Shown piece by piece: positions 53,999 to 63,041 of a stretch of 64,000 bases of DNA. How positions within the stretch are numbered: position 1 is the stretch's first letter; every line of letters starts with the position of its first letter. The DNA lies in the NCBI RefSeq assembly GCF_000014285.2, contig NC_008343.2, forward strand, positions 1,080,501 to 1,144,500. Reading direction: 5' to 3'. Made by a program: the position numbers and the translations under genes. This stretch comes from Granulibacter bethesdensis CGDNIH1 (GTDB lineage: Bacteria > Pseudomonadota > Alphaproteobacteria > Acetobacterales > Acetobacteraceae). The notes beneath the pieces are model-generated. The model had not been told where the DNA came from and did not search any database. It worked only from the letters and a program-made list of their open reading frames with translations.

Positions 53999-56349
53999 GG
54001 GGCATTGGCCGGGATCAGATGCAGAATGGCTTCTATATGGGATGGCTCCTGCCCGAGCGGGAGGGTCTGTCCATCCCGCCAAAGCGGAATGAAATCTCGC
54101 GCATGGGGGCTGAACACATTACCCGACTGTCCGGGGGCGGCGATGAAGCGGCTGCGCGTCAGATCAGCCAGATCGTAAACCCCGCGATAGGAGGCTCCAT
54201 GCAAGTCCTCAAAGTCACCATCAGCCAGAGTATGATCGGCGCCGATGGCATGGGATGTGCCGGCCCGTCCGACTGTACTGTCATCACCGCTGACCGAAGC
54301 GGAGGCCTGCCCGACCAGTTTCAGCACTGGAATGCGGCTGAGCAGAGGATGGCGGAATGTGACCTGATGAGCCTGCCCCCATTGCCACTCTGCCGCGCGA
54401 GGGCCGTAGAGTGCTTTCAACTGATGCACGGTCTCCTCCAGGGTCCGGGTGAGCTGTTGGGTGCAGTCTGATCCGTCGCACCAGTGGGCGCCGGCATCCG
54501 ACAACAGCCACGCGCTGAATTCCAGCGGGGGAACGGCAGCATCCGGCACCGGGACATTGGCCTTTGCGAGTACGGCGCTGCGGAAACGATCCATCCAGGC
54601 ATTGAAAATGAGTGGGGCAGGGCTGGACTCGGACATGGTGCCATCCCATCCGGCTAGCAATGACAGGGCCGTTTCGGTATCGCCTTCGGCCCGGATAAGC
54701 CGCAGGCGAGGTAACAGCGTCTGCGCAAACAGGCTGCGCCGATCGGTTTGCATCGTGACAAAATCATCCAGACTGGCCTTACCCGCTCCATCCAGCATTT
54801 GCCGGATACGGTTGGCCCGCCATTCTCCCAACCCGTCGCGGCCCAGAAAAGCCTGATTGCCGACCGGATCGGAAGTTCTCAGCCGTTCATTCGCGTTGAC
54901 CAACCGCCCGGAGGAGGGGGCGAGGCTGTGCGGCAGAGCATCTCCGCTGATTGTGCCGGTCCAGTCATGCGAGCCATCTGCACCGGGGACAGGCCAGCTG
55001 CCATCTCCCTCCTTGCGTAGCGGCAGGCGACCGGTTGTAAAGACCCCGATCGTGTCATGATCCGCAATCAGCAGGTTCTGTACCGGGCTGGAGATCAGCG
55101 GTGCAGCCAGCGATGCTTCCTGTACACTTTGTGCTTTGTTGAGCATGGCAAGCCCGGCAGAGGCCGTATCACCCCGCATCAATCCGGTTGCGGACAGGGC
55201 CATGACCGGACCCGACCGGCCAGCCAGATCGCTGATGACGGGGCCATGCCGGGTTTCTCGCACGGTCAGGGTTACATCGGTGGCACCGCGCACATGGATG
55301 ATCTCCTGTCGCGTTTCATAAGCCAGTTTTCCGTCCGGGCTGGCGTAATGTCCGGGATCGAGTTCGGTTTCGATGAACAGATCCTGCGTATCGGCGACGC
55401 TGGTGGTGAAGGTCCAGGCAATCCGGCCATTATGGCCGATGATCAAAAAGGGTGTTCCCGGTGCGGTCGCTCCGACCAGAACATGATCCGGTGTCTCGAT
55501 CCGGGCGAGATACCACAGACCTGGCAGACCAAACGACAAATGCGGGTCTCCTGCCAGAAGTGGTGCTCCGGTCGCGCTATGGGCGCCGTCCACGGCCCAT
55601 TCATTGGACGCGGTGGAGGGCAGGGTGAATCGCGCGCCCTCCTGTGGCAGCATAGCCAGAAGGTGGCGGGCAGCCTCCGCAAAGCGGGGAGACAAAAGCG
55701 CGGCATCAACAGGTTTTTCCGTGCTCCCTGCCGGCCATAGCTCCATGATGCGGTCTCTGGGTATGGTCGCTGCCAGTTCCGCACGCGCCAGTTCTGTCCG
55801 GTAATTGCCGGACAGATAGAGCATCATGCTCTTGCCCCAGAGCAGGCTGTCCACCGGAGACCACGGTTCGGGTGCACTGCTCAGCAGGAATTCAGGACTT
55901 GAGAAACGACCTTTTTCCTGAAAACGGGCATTAACCCCGTTCGCATAGGCAACCAGCAAAGCCTTCGTGGCAGGCGGCAGCGTCTGCAGATCGGCCTCGG
56001 CGCGATGGCGCAGCCCCAGCGTGCGCATCAGCCTGTCAAGTGGAAGTGTGGCCGTGCCAGCAAGCTCCGAAAGCCTGCCCGACGCGGCACGGCGCATCAG
56101 ATCCATCTGAAACGCCCGGTCACGCGCATGCACATAGCCGAGGGTGAAGGCGGCATCCTCATCCGACCCTGCCTTGATCCATGGAATACCGTGTGCATCA
56201 AACTGGATCAGGGCTTCCTTTCGCAGCAGGCCGGCTCTGGCCGTATGATCCTGTGCAGGCAGGGTAAGCCACACCGCACCAGCCACAAGACCGGCAGCCA
56301 GCGCGATCATCACGCCTGAAATGGCCAGAGTGCGGCGTATCATCCGCAT
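53995..56349 (-). CDS. Penicillin acylase family protein (peptidase S45)
   Basis: S45 N-terminal nucleophile hydrolases are exported precursors that cut themselves into two chains; members cleave beta-lactam side chains or acyl-homoserine lactones. The 784-residue protein has an N-terminal hydrophobic segment (LAISGVMIALAAGLVAGAVW), the alpha-chain block DEDAAFTLGYVHARDRAFQM, and the nucleophile Ser in STASNEWAVDGAHSATG followed by PLLAGDPHLSFGLPGLWYLA. The oxyanion Asn region GHNGRIAWTFTT is present. The substrate is unknown. The start ATG at 56349 precedes the membrane segment. The gene overlaps bpt by 4 bases and is divergent from an alpha/beta hydrolase gene. Confidence 0.88.
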   Translation of the reverse strand: MRMIRRTLAISGVMIALAAGLVAGAVWLTLPAQDHTARAGLLRKEALIQFDAHGIPWIKAGSDEDAAFTLGYVHARDRAFQMDLMRRAASGRLSELAGTATLPLDRLMRTLGLRHRAEADLQTLPPATKALLVAYANGVNARFQEKGRFSSPEFLLSSAPEPWSPVDSLLWGKSMMLYLSGNYRTELARAELAATIPRDRIMELWPAGSTEKPVDAALLSPRFAEAARHLLAMLPQEGARFTLPSTASNEWAVDGAHSATGAPLLAGDPHLSFGLPGLWYLARIETPDHVLVGATAPGTPFLIIGHNGRIAWTFTTSVADTQDLFIETELDPGHYASPDGKLAYETRQEIIHVRGATDVTLTVRETRHGPVISDLAGRSGPVMALSATGLMRGDTASAGLAMLNKAQSVQEASLAAPLISSPVQNLLIADHDTIGVFTTGRLPLRKEGDGSWPVPGADGSHDWTGTISGDALPHSLAPSSGRLVNANERLRTSDPVGNQAFLGRDGLGEWRANRIRQMLDGAGKASLDDFVTMQTDRRSLFAQTLLPRLRLIRAEGDTETALSLLAGWDGTMSESSPAPLIFNAWMDRFRSAVLAKANVPVPDAAVPPLEFSAWLLSDAGAHWCDGSDCTQQLTRTLEETVHQLKALYGPRAAEWQWGQAHQVTFRHPLLSRIPVLKLVGQASASVSGDDSTVGRAGTSHAIGADHTLADGDFEDLHGASYRGVYDLADLTRSRFIAAPGQSGNVFSPHARDFIPLWRDGQTLPLGQEPSHIEAILHLIPANAP

Positions 56350-56512
56350 CAAGGCTCTGCTCCCGGCGCTGTTTTTGTCCCGACACACACGGAAGCATTT
56401 CCCATGGTGCAGCGCCCCTCTTATAAGACGTTTCGCGCAAGGATGGACCGCGCATCGTCTTATGGGCAAGCAATCCCTTTCGAATAAGGATTCCGTACTG
56501 CGTGATTCCTTC

Positions 56513-57358
56513 ATGAACCAGCCGCAAACACGGTTTGTCCGCTATCTGCTCAAAGGTGCTTTTTACCGGCTCTCTTATCGTGCGTGGGGGAAGCCCGATC
56601 TGCCACCCCTGATATGTGTGCATGCGCTGACCCGGAATGCTCATGATTTCGATGTGCTTGCGCGCGCCATGTCGGATCGTTTCCATGTCATCTGCCCTGA
56701 TCTGCCGGGGCGGGGTGCCTCGGACTGGTTGCCGGATGCCTCCTTGTATGAGCCCCAGAATTATGTGACTGCGCTTGCGCATCTGTTGGGGGGGATAGAA
56801 CAACCGGTATCGTTTCTGGGGACTTCTCTGGGTGGTCTGTGCGGGATGCTTCTGGCCAGTTCGCTGGGTCATCCGATTGAAAAACTGGTGCTGAACGATA
56901 TTGGGCCCCTTATTCCGGGACGCTCTTTGTCACGAATTCGGGATTACATGCTGCGCGCAAGACCGGAATTCCCGGATATGTGCGGTCTGGAGGCCTATTT
57001 AAGACAGGTGCACGCAGGCTTTGGGCCTCTGACCGATCGCCAGTGGGAACGTCTGGCCCGTCACAGTGCCCGGACTTTGGCGGATGGGCGCGTCGCCTTG
57101 CATTACGATCCGGGCATCGCCCGGCCAATGCGCTCCATGCTGGCGATCGACACGAATCTCTGGCGGGTCTGGGAGAAGATCAGGGTGCCGGTCATGGTGG
57201 TGCGGGGGGAAAGCAGTGATGTGCTGCTGCCGGACACTGTCGAGCGTATGGTGCGGGGCGGTGCCACCAGTCTGGAGGTGCCGGGATGCGGTCATGCACC
57301 CGCCCTGATGGATCGGCCCAGCATTCAGGCGATCAGGCGGTTTTTGCTGGGATCCTGA
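56513..57358 (+). CDS. Alpha/beta hydrolase
   Basis: The 281-residue protein has the alpha/beta hydrolase fold: ICVHALTRNAHDFDVLARAM with an oxyanion-loop His-Ala, the nucleophile elbow FLGTSLGGLCGML with Ser, and the catalytic His in VPGCGHAPALMD. An acid residue is probably in VRGESSDVLLPDTV. No signal peptide is seen and the substrate cannot be inferred. ATG 56513 is chosen; ATG 56462 would add 17 residues. It is divergent from the S45 acylase gene. Confidence 0.85.
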   Translation: MNQPQTRFVRYLLKGAFYRLSYRAWGKPDLPPLICVHALTRNAHDFDVLARAMSDRFHVICPDLPGRGASDWLPDASLYEPQNYVTALAHLLGGIEQPVSFLGTSLGGLCGMLLASSLGHPIEKLVLNDIGPLIPGRSLSRIRDYMLRARPEFPDMCGLEAYLRQVHAGFGPLTDRQWERLARHSARTLADGRVALHYDPGIARPMRSMLAIDTNLWRVWEKIRVPVMVVRGESSDVLLPDTVERMVRGGATSLEVPGCGHAPALMDRPSIQAIRRFLLGS

Positions 57359-57521
57359 TGCTGACAGAAAACCCTCCTGACTGCGCTTCCGAAGTGCGGT
57401 GATCTGCTTTAGAGGGGGCATCCGTCGAGCGACACTTGATTTGTGACGTCAGGAGCCTGTGTTTCCGCGTTCATCACGGAATAAGAAAGGCCGGACCCTG
57501 CGGATACGGGAGAGAGAACGC

Positions 57522-57845
57522 ATGCCTGTTGCTATTTTCGTCAATGCTGCCGGGGCTCGTCAGGAAGTAGACGTCCCGAATGGTGTCAATCTGGTTGAGG
57601 CAGCGATTGATAAGGGTGTGCAGGAACTGGCAGCGATTTGCGGGGGGTATCTGCAATGCGCAACCTGTCATGTGTTTGTGGAGGAAGATTTTCTGAATCG
57701 TCTGCCGCCGCGTTCGGTTGATGAGGATTCCATGCTGGACAGTACAGCAGAACCAAGGCGGGAGAACAGCCGGCTGGCCTGTCAGATCGTGATGAATGAC
57801 ACGCTGACAGGTATTGTCGTGCATATGCCTGACCGACAGATGTGA
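57522..57845 (+). CDS. 2Fe-2S ferredoxin (adrenodoxin/putidaredoxin type)
   Basis: The 107-residue protein carries the cluster ligands in AICGGYLQCATCHVFVEEDF and RLACQIVMND, the pattern Cys-x5-Cys-x2-Cys and a distant Cys. ATG 57522 begins at the fold; the in-frame upstream part has no similarity. Such ferredoxins serve iron-sulfur assembly (Fdx) or cytochrome P450/oxygenase systems; no hsc, isc or P450 gene lies here to decide. It converges on the SMR efflux gene. Confidence 0.9.
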   Translation: MPVAIFVNAAGARQEVDVPNGVNLVEAAIDKGVQELAAICGGYLQCATCHVFVEEDFLNRLPPRSVDEDSMLDSTAEPRRENSRLACQIVMNDTLTGIVVHMPDRQM

Positions 57846-57861
57846 TCTGCCTGGCGTAGCT

Positions 57862-58191
57862 TTAATGCCCTGTGCTGGACAGCAGATTGATGGTCAACAC
57901 CCCGGCAATAATCAGCCCGATTCCTGCCAGCGCGGCGGCATCGAGTTTCTGGCCCAGAAACACGACGCCGATCAGGGCGATGGCTGCCGTGCCGATGCCC
58001 GACCAGACCGCATAAGCGGTTCCTACCGGCATCGTGCGCAGAGCCTGCGCCAGCATGAAAAAGGCTGCTCCGTAAGCGAGGGCGATCACTGCAATCCAGC
58101 CTGGTTTGCTGAAGCCTTCGGATTGTTTCAACCCGACCGTGCCAATCACTTCTGACAGAATAGCCAGAAGGAGCCATGCGCCTGCTGGCAT
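57862..58191 (-). CDS. SMR family multidrug efflux protein (EmrE/QacE-like)
   Basis: Small multidrug resistance proteins are dimers of four-helix subunits exporting cations by proton exchange. The 109-residue protein has the essential Glu14 in LLLAILSEVIGTVGLKQSEG. Further family blocks are YGAAFFMLAQALRTMPVGTA with YAVWSGIGTAAIALIG, and the final helix GIGLIIAGVLTINLLSS. The TAYAVWSGIG helix favours the EmrE-like branch over guanidinium exporters. It lies one base after hemB on the same strand. Confidence 0.9.
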   Translation of the reverse strand: MPAGAWLLLAILSEVIGTVGLKQSEGFSKPGWIAVIALAYGAAFFMLAQALRTMPVGTAYAVWSGIGTAAIALIGVVFLGQKLDAAALAGIGLIIAGVLTINLLSSTGH

Positions 58192-58192
58192 G

Positions 58193-59251
<1,059 letters not shown>

Positions 59252-60247
59252 CTAAAAATGCTGCCATCCTTTCCGTTCGAATGGCATGACGCTTCCATCC
59301 GATGCAAGAACATGCACGCCGGGTTTTTGACCGGAGCGGGCATGGAACCGTCCAATCCTCTGTACCGGAATACCGAGAGAGTCTGCGCGTTGCCGCAGCG
59401 GGACCGTGCAGGAGGGTGAAACGGCCATGACGAGTTCATAATCATCCCCGCCGGAGAGGCAAAGCGGCAGATATTCCGGCATGTGCCTACGCGCCGCATC
59501 GGAAAGGGGAACAGTGTCGGCCTCGACCAGCGCATCAAGACCCGATGCCGTGCAGAGATGGCCAAGATCCTGCAACAGCCCGTCAGAAATATCGGCGGCG
59601 GCCTGCACCAGACTCTGATCAATCAACCCCAGTCTGGGGCTTGGCAGGTGATAGCGCCCGGCCAGAAAATCATCCGGGTCGGCCAGCCCCTCTGTCAGTG
59701 CCAGCAGCCCGAGTGCGCCATCGCCGATAGTACCGGTGACCCATATCTCATCATCCGGGCAGGCCCCCTGACGCCTGACTGCCTTACCCGGTTCGACCGT
59801 ACCGATGACGGTCAGGGACAGACAGGCCGGGCCCTTGATGGAGGTGGTGTCCCCGCCCAATAAAGTGATACCGAATATGCCCTGATCTTCAGCCAGCCCG
59901 GCAGTAAAGGCTGTGAACCATGGGGCCGGATCGGTCCCGCGCGGCAGTGCCAGCGTCATCAGATAGTGCAGCGGTGCGGCCCCCATCGCCGCCAGATCGG
60001 ACAGATTGACCCGCAACAGCTTGCGGGCAAGCAGATGAGGATCGGTGCCTGGCAGATAATGCACCCCCTCCACCATCGCATCGGCAGCCAACACAAGGGA
60101 GAGGCCGGGGGGTGGTTGCAGCAGGGCTGCATCATCGGTGAGGTTCAGCCCCCCCGCTGCGGCAAGCGGTGCCAGATAACGGGCGATCATGCCGAATTCG
60201 CCGTTATCCGGAGGGCTGCCGTAGAAGGATGGGGGAGGGGCTGTCAC
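59252..60247 (-). CDS. thiL: Thiamine-monophosphate kinase
   Basis: ThiL phosphorylates thiamine monophosphate to the active pyrophosphate. The ATP/metal-binding start LNLTDDAALLQPPPGLSLVL, the block DAMVEGVHYLPGTDPHLLAR, NLSDLAAMGAAP and LLGGDTTSIKGP, and DISDGLLQDLGHLC with GGDDYELVMAV, fit the AIRS-fold family. It starts 3 bases after nusB, the common nusB-thiL arrangement downstream of rib genes. Confidence 0.94.
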   Translation of the reverse strand: MTAPPPSFYGSPPDNGEFGMIARYLAPLAAAGGLNLTDDAALLQPPPGLSLVLAADAMVEGVHYLPGTDPHLLARKLLRVNLSDLAAMGAAPLHYLMTLALPRGTDPAPWFTAFTAGLAEDQGIFGITLLGGDTTSIKGPACLSLTVIGTVEPGKAVRRQGACPDDEIWVTGTIGDGALGLLALTEGLADPDDFLAGRYHLPSPRLGLIDQSLVQAAADISDGLLQDLGHLCTASGLDALVEADTVPLSDAARRHMPEYLPLCLSGGDDYELVMAVSPSCTVPLRQRADSLGIPVQRIGRFHARSGQKPGVHVLASDGSVMPFERKGWQHF

Positions 60248-60250
60248 CGT

Positions 60251-60742
60251 TCAGCCTTGCTGACGCTCTCCGGCAAACTCTTCCGGTCGCAACTGGCGGG
60301 CCAGTGCGTTGAGGATGCCATTGACCATGCGTGGCTCCTCCCCCTGAAAAAAGCCGTGGGCGATATCCAGATATTCGTTGATGACGACACGCGGCGGTGG
60401 ACCGTCTTTCATTCGTAATTCGCAGGCACCGGCGCGCAGCAAGGCGCGCAGCACCGGATCAAGTCGCGCCAGCGGCCATTCGGCAGGCAGCGCGGTGATC
60501 AGCAATGGATCGATCACGTCCTGTTCTTTGGTGGCCGCACGGACGATGCGTGAGAACAGTGGTACCTCGGCATCCGGAATACGGCCATCCTCGAAACCAT
60601 CCTGACCCGGCAGCGCGCCAAGGCGGAAACGAACAAACTGCTCAATGACGGCTTCAAGGCTTTCCTGAGCCTGCTCGCCCTGAAACAGGGCCTGAACAGC
60701 TGCAACGCGAGAGGCCGTGCGCGGACGTGTGCGACGGTTCAT
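60251..60742 (-). CDS. nusB: Transcription antitermination factor NusB
   Basis: NusB binds boxA RNA with NusE/S10 during rRNA antitermination. The 163-residue protein has the N-terminal Arg-rich motif RPRTASRVAAVQALFQGEQA and the C-terminal block PPRVVINEYLDIAHGFFQGE. It overlaps ribH by 4 bases and is followed by thiL. Confidence 0.94.
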   Translation of the reverse strand: MNRRTRPRTASRVAAVQALFQGEQAQESLEAVIEQFVRFRLGALPGQDGFEDGRIPDAEVPLFSRIVRAATKEQDVIDPLLITALPAEWPLARLDPVLRALLRAGACELRMKDGPPPRVVINEYLDIAHGFFQGEEPRMVNGILNALARQLRPEEFAGERQQG

Positions 60743-61245
60743 AAAGACTTCTCCACGCGACGGCGCAGGGAAATCTGCTTCAGGGCTGCAACGGCGGCCT
60801 CGGCACCTTTGTTATGGCTGTGCATTGCGCTGTCAGAAGGAGGCGCGGAACGGTCCAGAGCCTGCTGTAGGGTCGAGACGGTGAGCAGACCATTGCCCAG
60901 CGCCAGCACATCATCCAATGCCACGCGCATCAGGCCGGCCATCGCTTCGCGGCAGATATGGTCGTAATGGTCCGTATCGCCTTTTACCACGCAGCCAAGC
61001 GAGATATAGCCATCGTAGCGGTTATTGGCAGAGCGCTGCACGATCGCGATTGCCTGAGGTAACTCGTAGGCTCCCGCCACATCGGTGATCTCGTAGGTGG
61101 CTCCCGCTTCGGTAAGAATACGTGCCGCGCCTGCGGTCAGCCCGTCCACGACATCGGTATAGTAAGGCGCACGCACGATCAGCACATGCGGAGGCGCTCC
61201 GTCGATGACGGGTGCGGTGGGAAAGGGGGCGTCCTGGGTGCTCAT
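60739..61245 (-). CDS. ribH: 6,7-dimethyl-8-ribityllumazine synthase
   Basis: RibH condenses the pyrimidinedione with dihydroxybutanone phosphate. The substrate-binding DVAGAYELPQAIAIV, the catalytic-His segment LGCVVKGDTDHYDHICREAM and the C-terminal block SHNKGAEAAVAALKQI are intact in 168 residues. It overlaps ribBA by 4 bases upstream and nusB by 4 bases downstream, so tight translational coupling is likely. Confidence 0.95.
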   Translation of the reverse strand: MSTQDAPFPTAPVIDGAPPHVLIVRAPYYTDVVDGLTAGAARILTEAGATYEITDVAGAYELPQAIAIVQRSANNRYDGYISLGCVVKGDTDHYDHICREAMAGLMRVALDDVLALGNGLLTVSTLQQALDRSAPPSDSAMHSHNKGAEAAVAALKQISLRRRVEKSL

Positions 61246-62402
61246 CCGCCGTGATGGTCCTTCAGATGGCGCTGTTCGACGATATTCAAACCGTATCCTT
61301 CCAGCGCGACGATGTTCAGATGGGTATTGGATAGCAGAATCATGTCCTTGACACCCAGATCACTCAGAATCTGCGCACCGATTCCATAGCTGCGCAGGGA
61401 GGCTGTGGGGCGCCCGGAGGAGGCAAGCCCGGCGACACGGGCCGACAAACCTGTGGAACTGGTGTTCCGTAAAAGAACAACCGCGCCCTCGCCGAGATCA
61501 GCGATCATCTGCATGGCGCTGTGCAGGGAGGAGCTATGCGGTCCGCCCAGCACATCATCCACCAGATCGACCGCATGCATGCGCACAGGGAACGGCCGAC
61601 CAGGCTCCGGAGAACCTTTGACCAGCACAAGATGTTCCTCATACTCCACCGTATTGGCATAGACGATGATCCGCCACGTGCCGCCGATTTCGTGGTGCAG
61701 GGTGTTTTCAGACACCTGGCGCACGAGTTTTTCGGTGTGATGGCGGTAGGAAATGAGATCGGCGATCGTGCCGAGCTTCAGATTGTGATGCTGTGCGAAG
61801 GAGACCAGATCTGGCAACCGGGCCATGGTGCCGTCATCGTTCATGATTTCGCAGATGACGCCAGACGGGTAGAGTCCGGCCAGCCGGGCGATATCCACCG
61901 CAGCTTCGGTATGGCCTGCCCTCATCAGCGTGCCGCCCTCGCGGGCCATCAAAGGAAACACATGGCCAGGGGTCACGATGTCATCCCGGGTGGTTTCCGG
62001 ATTGATCGCGGTGGCCACGGTATGGGCGCGGTCATGCGCGGAGATACCGGTGCTGACGCCATCCCTTGCCTCGATGGAGACGGTGAAGGCCGTCTGGTGA
62101 CGCGTGCCATTGGATTGGCTCATCAGCGGCAGACCGAGCTGTTCCACACGGCGTCTGGTCAAGGCGAGGCAGATCAGGCCGCGTGCGTAACGCGCCATGA
62201 AATTGATGGCATCCGGTGTTGCGAACTGGGCCGGAATAACCAGATCGCCTTCATTTTCCCGGTCCTCATCATCCACCAGAATGAACATCCGGCCCGCGCG
62301 GGCCTCTTCGATGATTTCACTGGCCGGGCTGATATAATCGGTCAGGCTGGCACGGGCGATGGAGGCGGTGGCCACTTGGCTGGCCTGCTGTACGTTCGTC
62401 AT
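61242..62402 (-). CDS. ribBA: RibBA: dihydroxybutanone phosphate synthase with degenerate GTP cyclohydrolase II domain
   Basis: The N-terminal domain (residues about 25-230) is a complete 3,4-dihydroxy-2-butanone 4-phosphate synthase: [20 protein letters not shown], a phosphate-binding region [20 protein letters not shown] and [20 protein letters not shown]. The C-terminal domain has the GTP cyclohydrolase II fold ([15 protein letters not shown]) but lacks the three zinc cysteines: where they should follow, it reads [14 protein letters not shown]. The second reaction is therefore probably absent, and a separate ribA would be needed elsewhere. It starts 15 bases after ribE. Confidence 0.92.
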   Translation of the reverse strand: MTNVQQASQVATASIARASLTDYISPASEIIEEARAGRMFILVDDEDRENEGDLVIPAQFATPDAINFMARYARGLICLALTRRRVEQLGLPLMSQSNGTRHQTAFTVSIEARDGVSTGISAHDRAHTVATAINPETTRDDIVTPGHVFPLMAREGGTLMRAGHTEAAVDIARLAGLYPSGVICEIMNDDGTMARLPDLVSFAQHHNLKLGTIADLISYRHHTEKLVRQVSENTLHHEIGGTWRIIVYANTVEYEEHLVLVKGSPEPGRPFPVRMHAVDLVDDVLGGPHSSSLHSAMQMIADLGEGAVVLLRNTSSTGLSARVAGLASSGRPTASLRSYGIGAQILSDLGVKDMILLSNTHLNIVALEGYGLNIVEQRHLKDHHGG

Positions 62403-62417
62403 AAAGCGGCTTTCAGT

Positions 62418-63041
62418 TCATCTTCCTTCCGTCCCGAGGTCATGGGTAACGCTCAGGCGGTCAACATAGCGTGCAAGCATGTCGATTTCGATATTCACGC
62501 GGCTTCCTGCCACCAGTGTTCCGATGGTCGTGACGGAGCATGTATGCGGAATGACATTGACGCCGAAAACGTCATTCTCAACCTCGTTCACGGTCAGGGA
62601 AACCCCGTCGACCGCAATGCTGCCTTTCTGCGCGATATAGCGCGCAAGATGGGATGGGGCACGGAAGCGCATTCTGGTGGAGCCGTGTTCCGGCAGAACG
62701 AAGATAACCTCCGCCACCCCGTCCACATGGCCGGAGACGATATGGCCTCCCAACTCATCCCCGATTTTCAGGGCGCGTTCGAGGTTGATCATGCTGTTCT
62801 GGTGCCAGCTTCCCAGCGTTGTTTTGGAAAGCGTTTCCGCCGATACCTCCGCTACGAAAGCGGTATCCCCGGCAAACTCAACGACTGTCAGGCAGCAGCC
62901 GGAACAGGCAATGGAAGCACCGGTAACCGCCCCCGTCAGAAATCCTTCCGGCGTGGTGATGGTCAGCCGCATATCCGAACCGCCTTCCAGCGGGCTGATC
63001 GTGGCAACCGAGCCGAGACCGGTTACGATGCCGGTGAACAT
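62418..63041 (-). CDS. ribE: Riboflavin synthase alpha chain
   Basis: Riboflavin synthase dismutates two lumazines to riboflavin. The 207-residue protein begins MFTGIVTGLGSVATISPLEG and contains two lumazine-binding repeats, with ASIACSGCCLTVVEFAGD in the first and GSIAVDGVSLTVNEVENDVF in the second, plus GHIVSGHVDGVAEV. The ATG at 63041 is fixed by the conserved MFTGIV. It overlaps ribD by 19 bases. Confidence 0.95.
   Translation of the reverse strand: MFTGIVTGLGSVATISPLEGGSDMRLTITTPEGFLTGAVTGASIACSGCCLTVVEFAGDTAFVAEVSAETLSKTTLGSWHQNSMINLERALKIGDELGGHIVSGHVDGVAEVIFVLPEHGSTRMRFRAPSHLARYIAQKGSIAVDGVSLTVNEVENDVFGVNVIPHTCSVTTIGTLVAGSRVNIEIDMLARYVDRLSVTHDLGTEGR

Noticed and set aside
57380-57400. 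Hairpin with a 9-bp stem (two G-T pairs) after the alpha/beta hydrolase gene
   Set aside because: No T-run follows, so termination is not supported; left unannotated.
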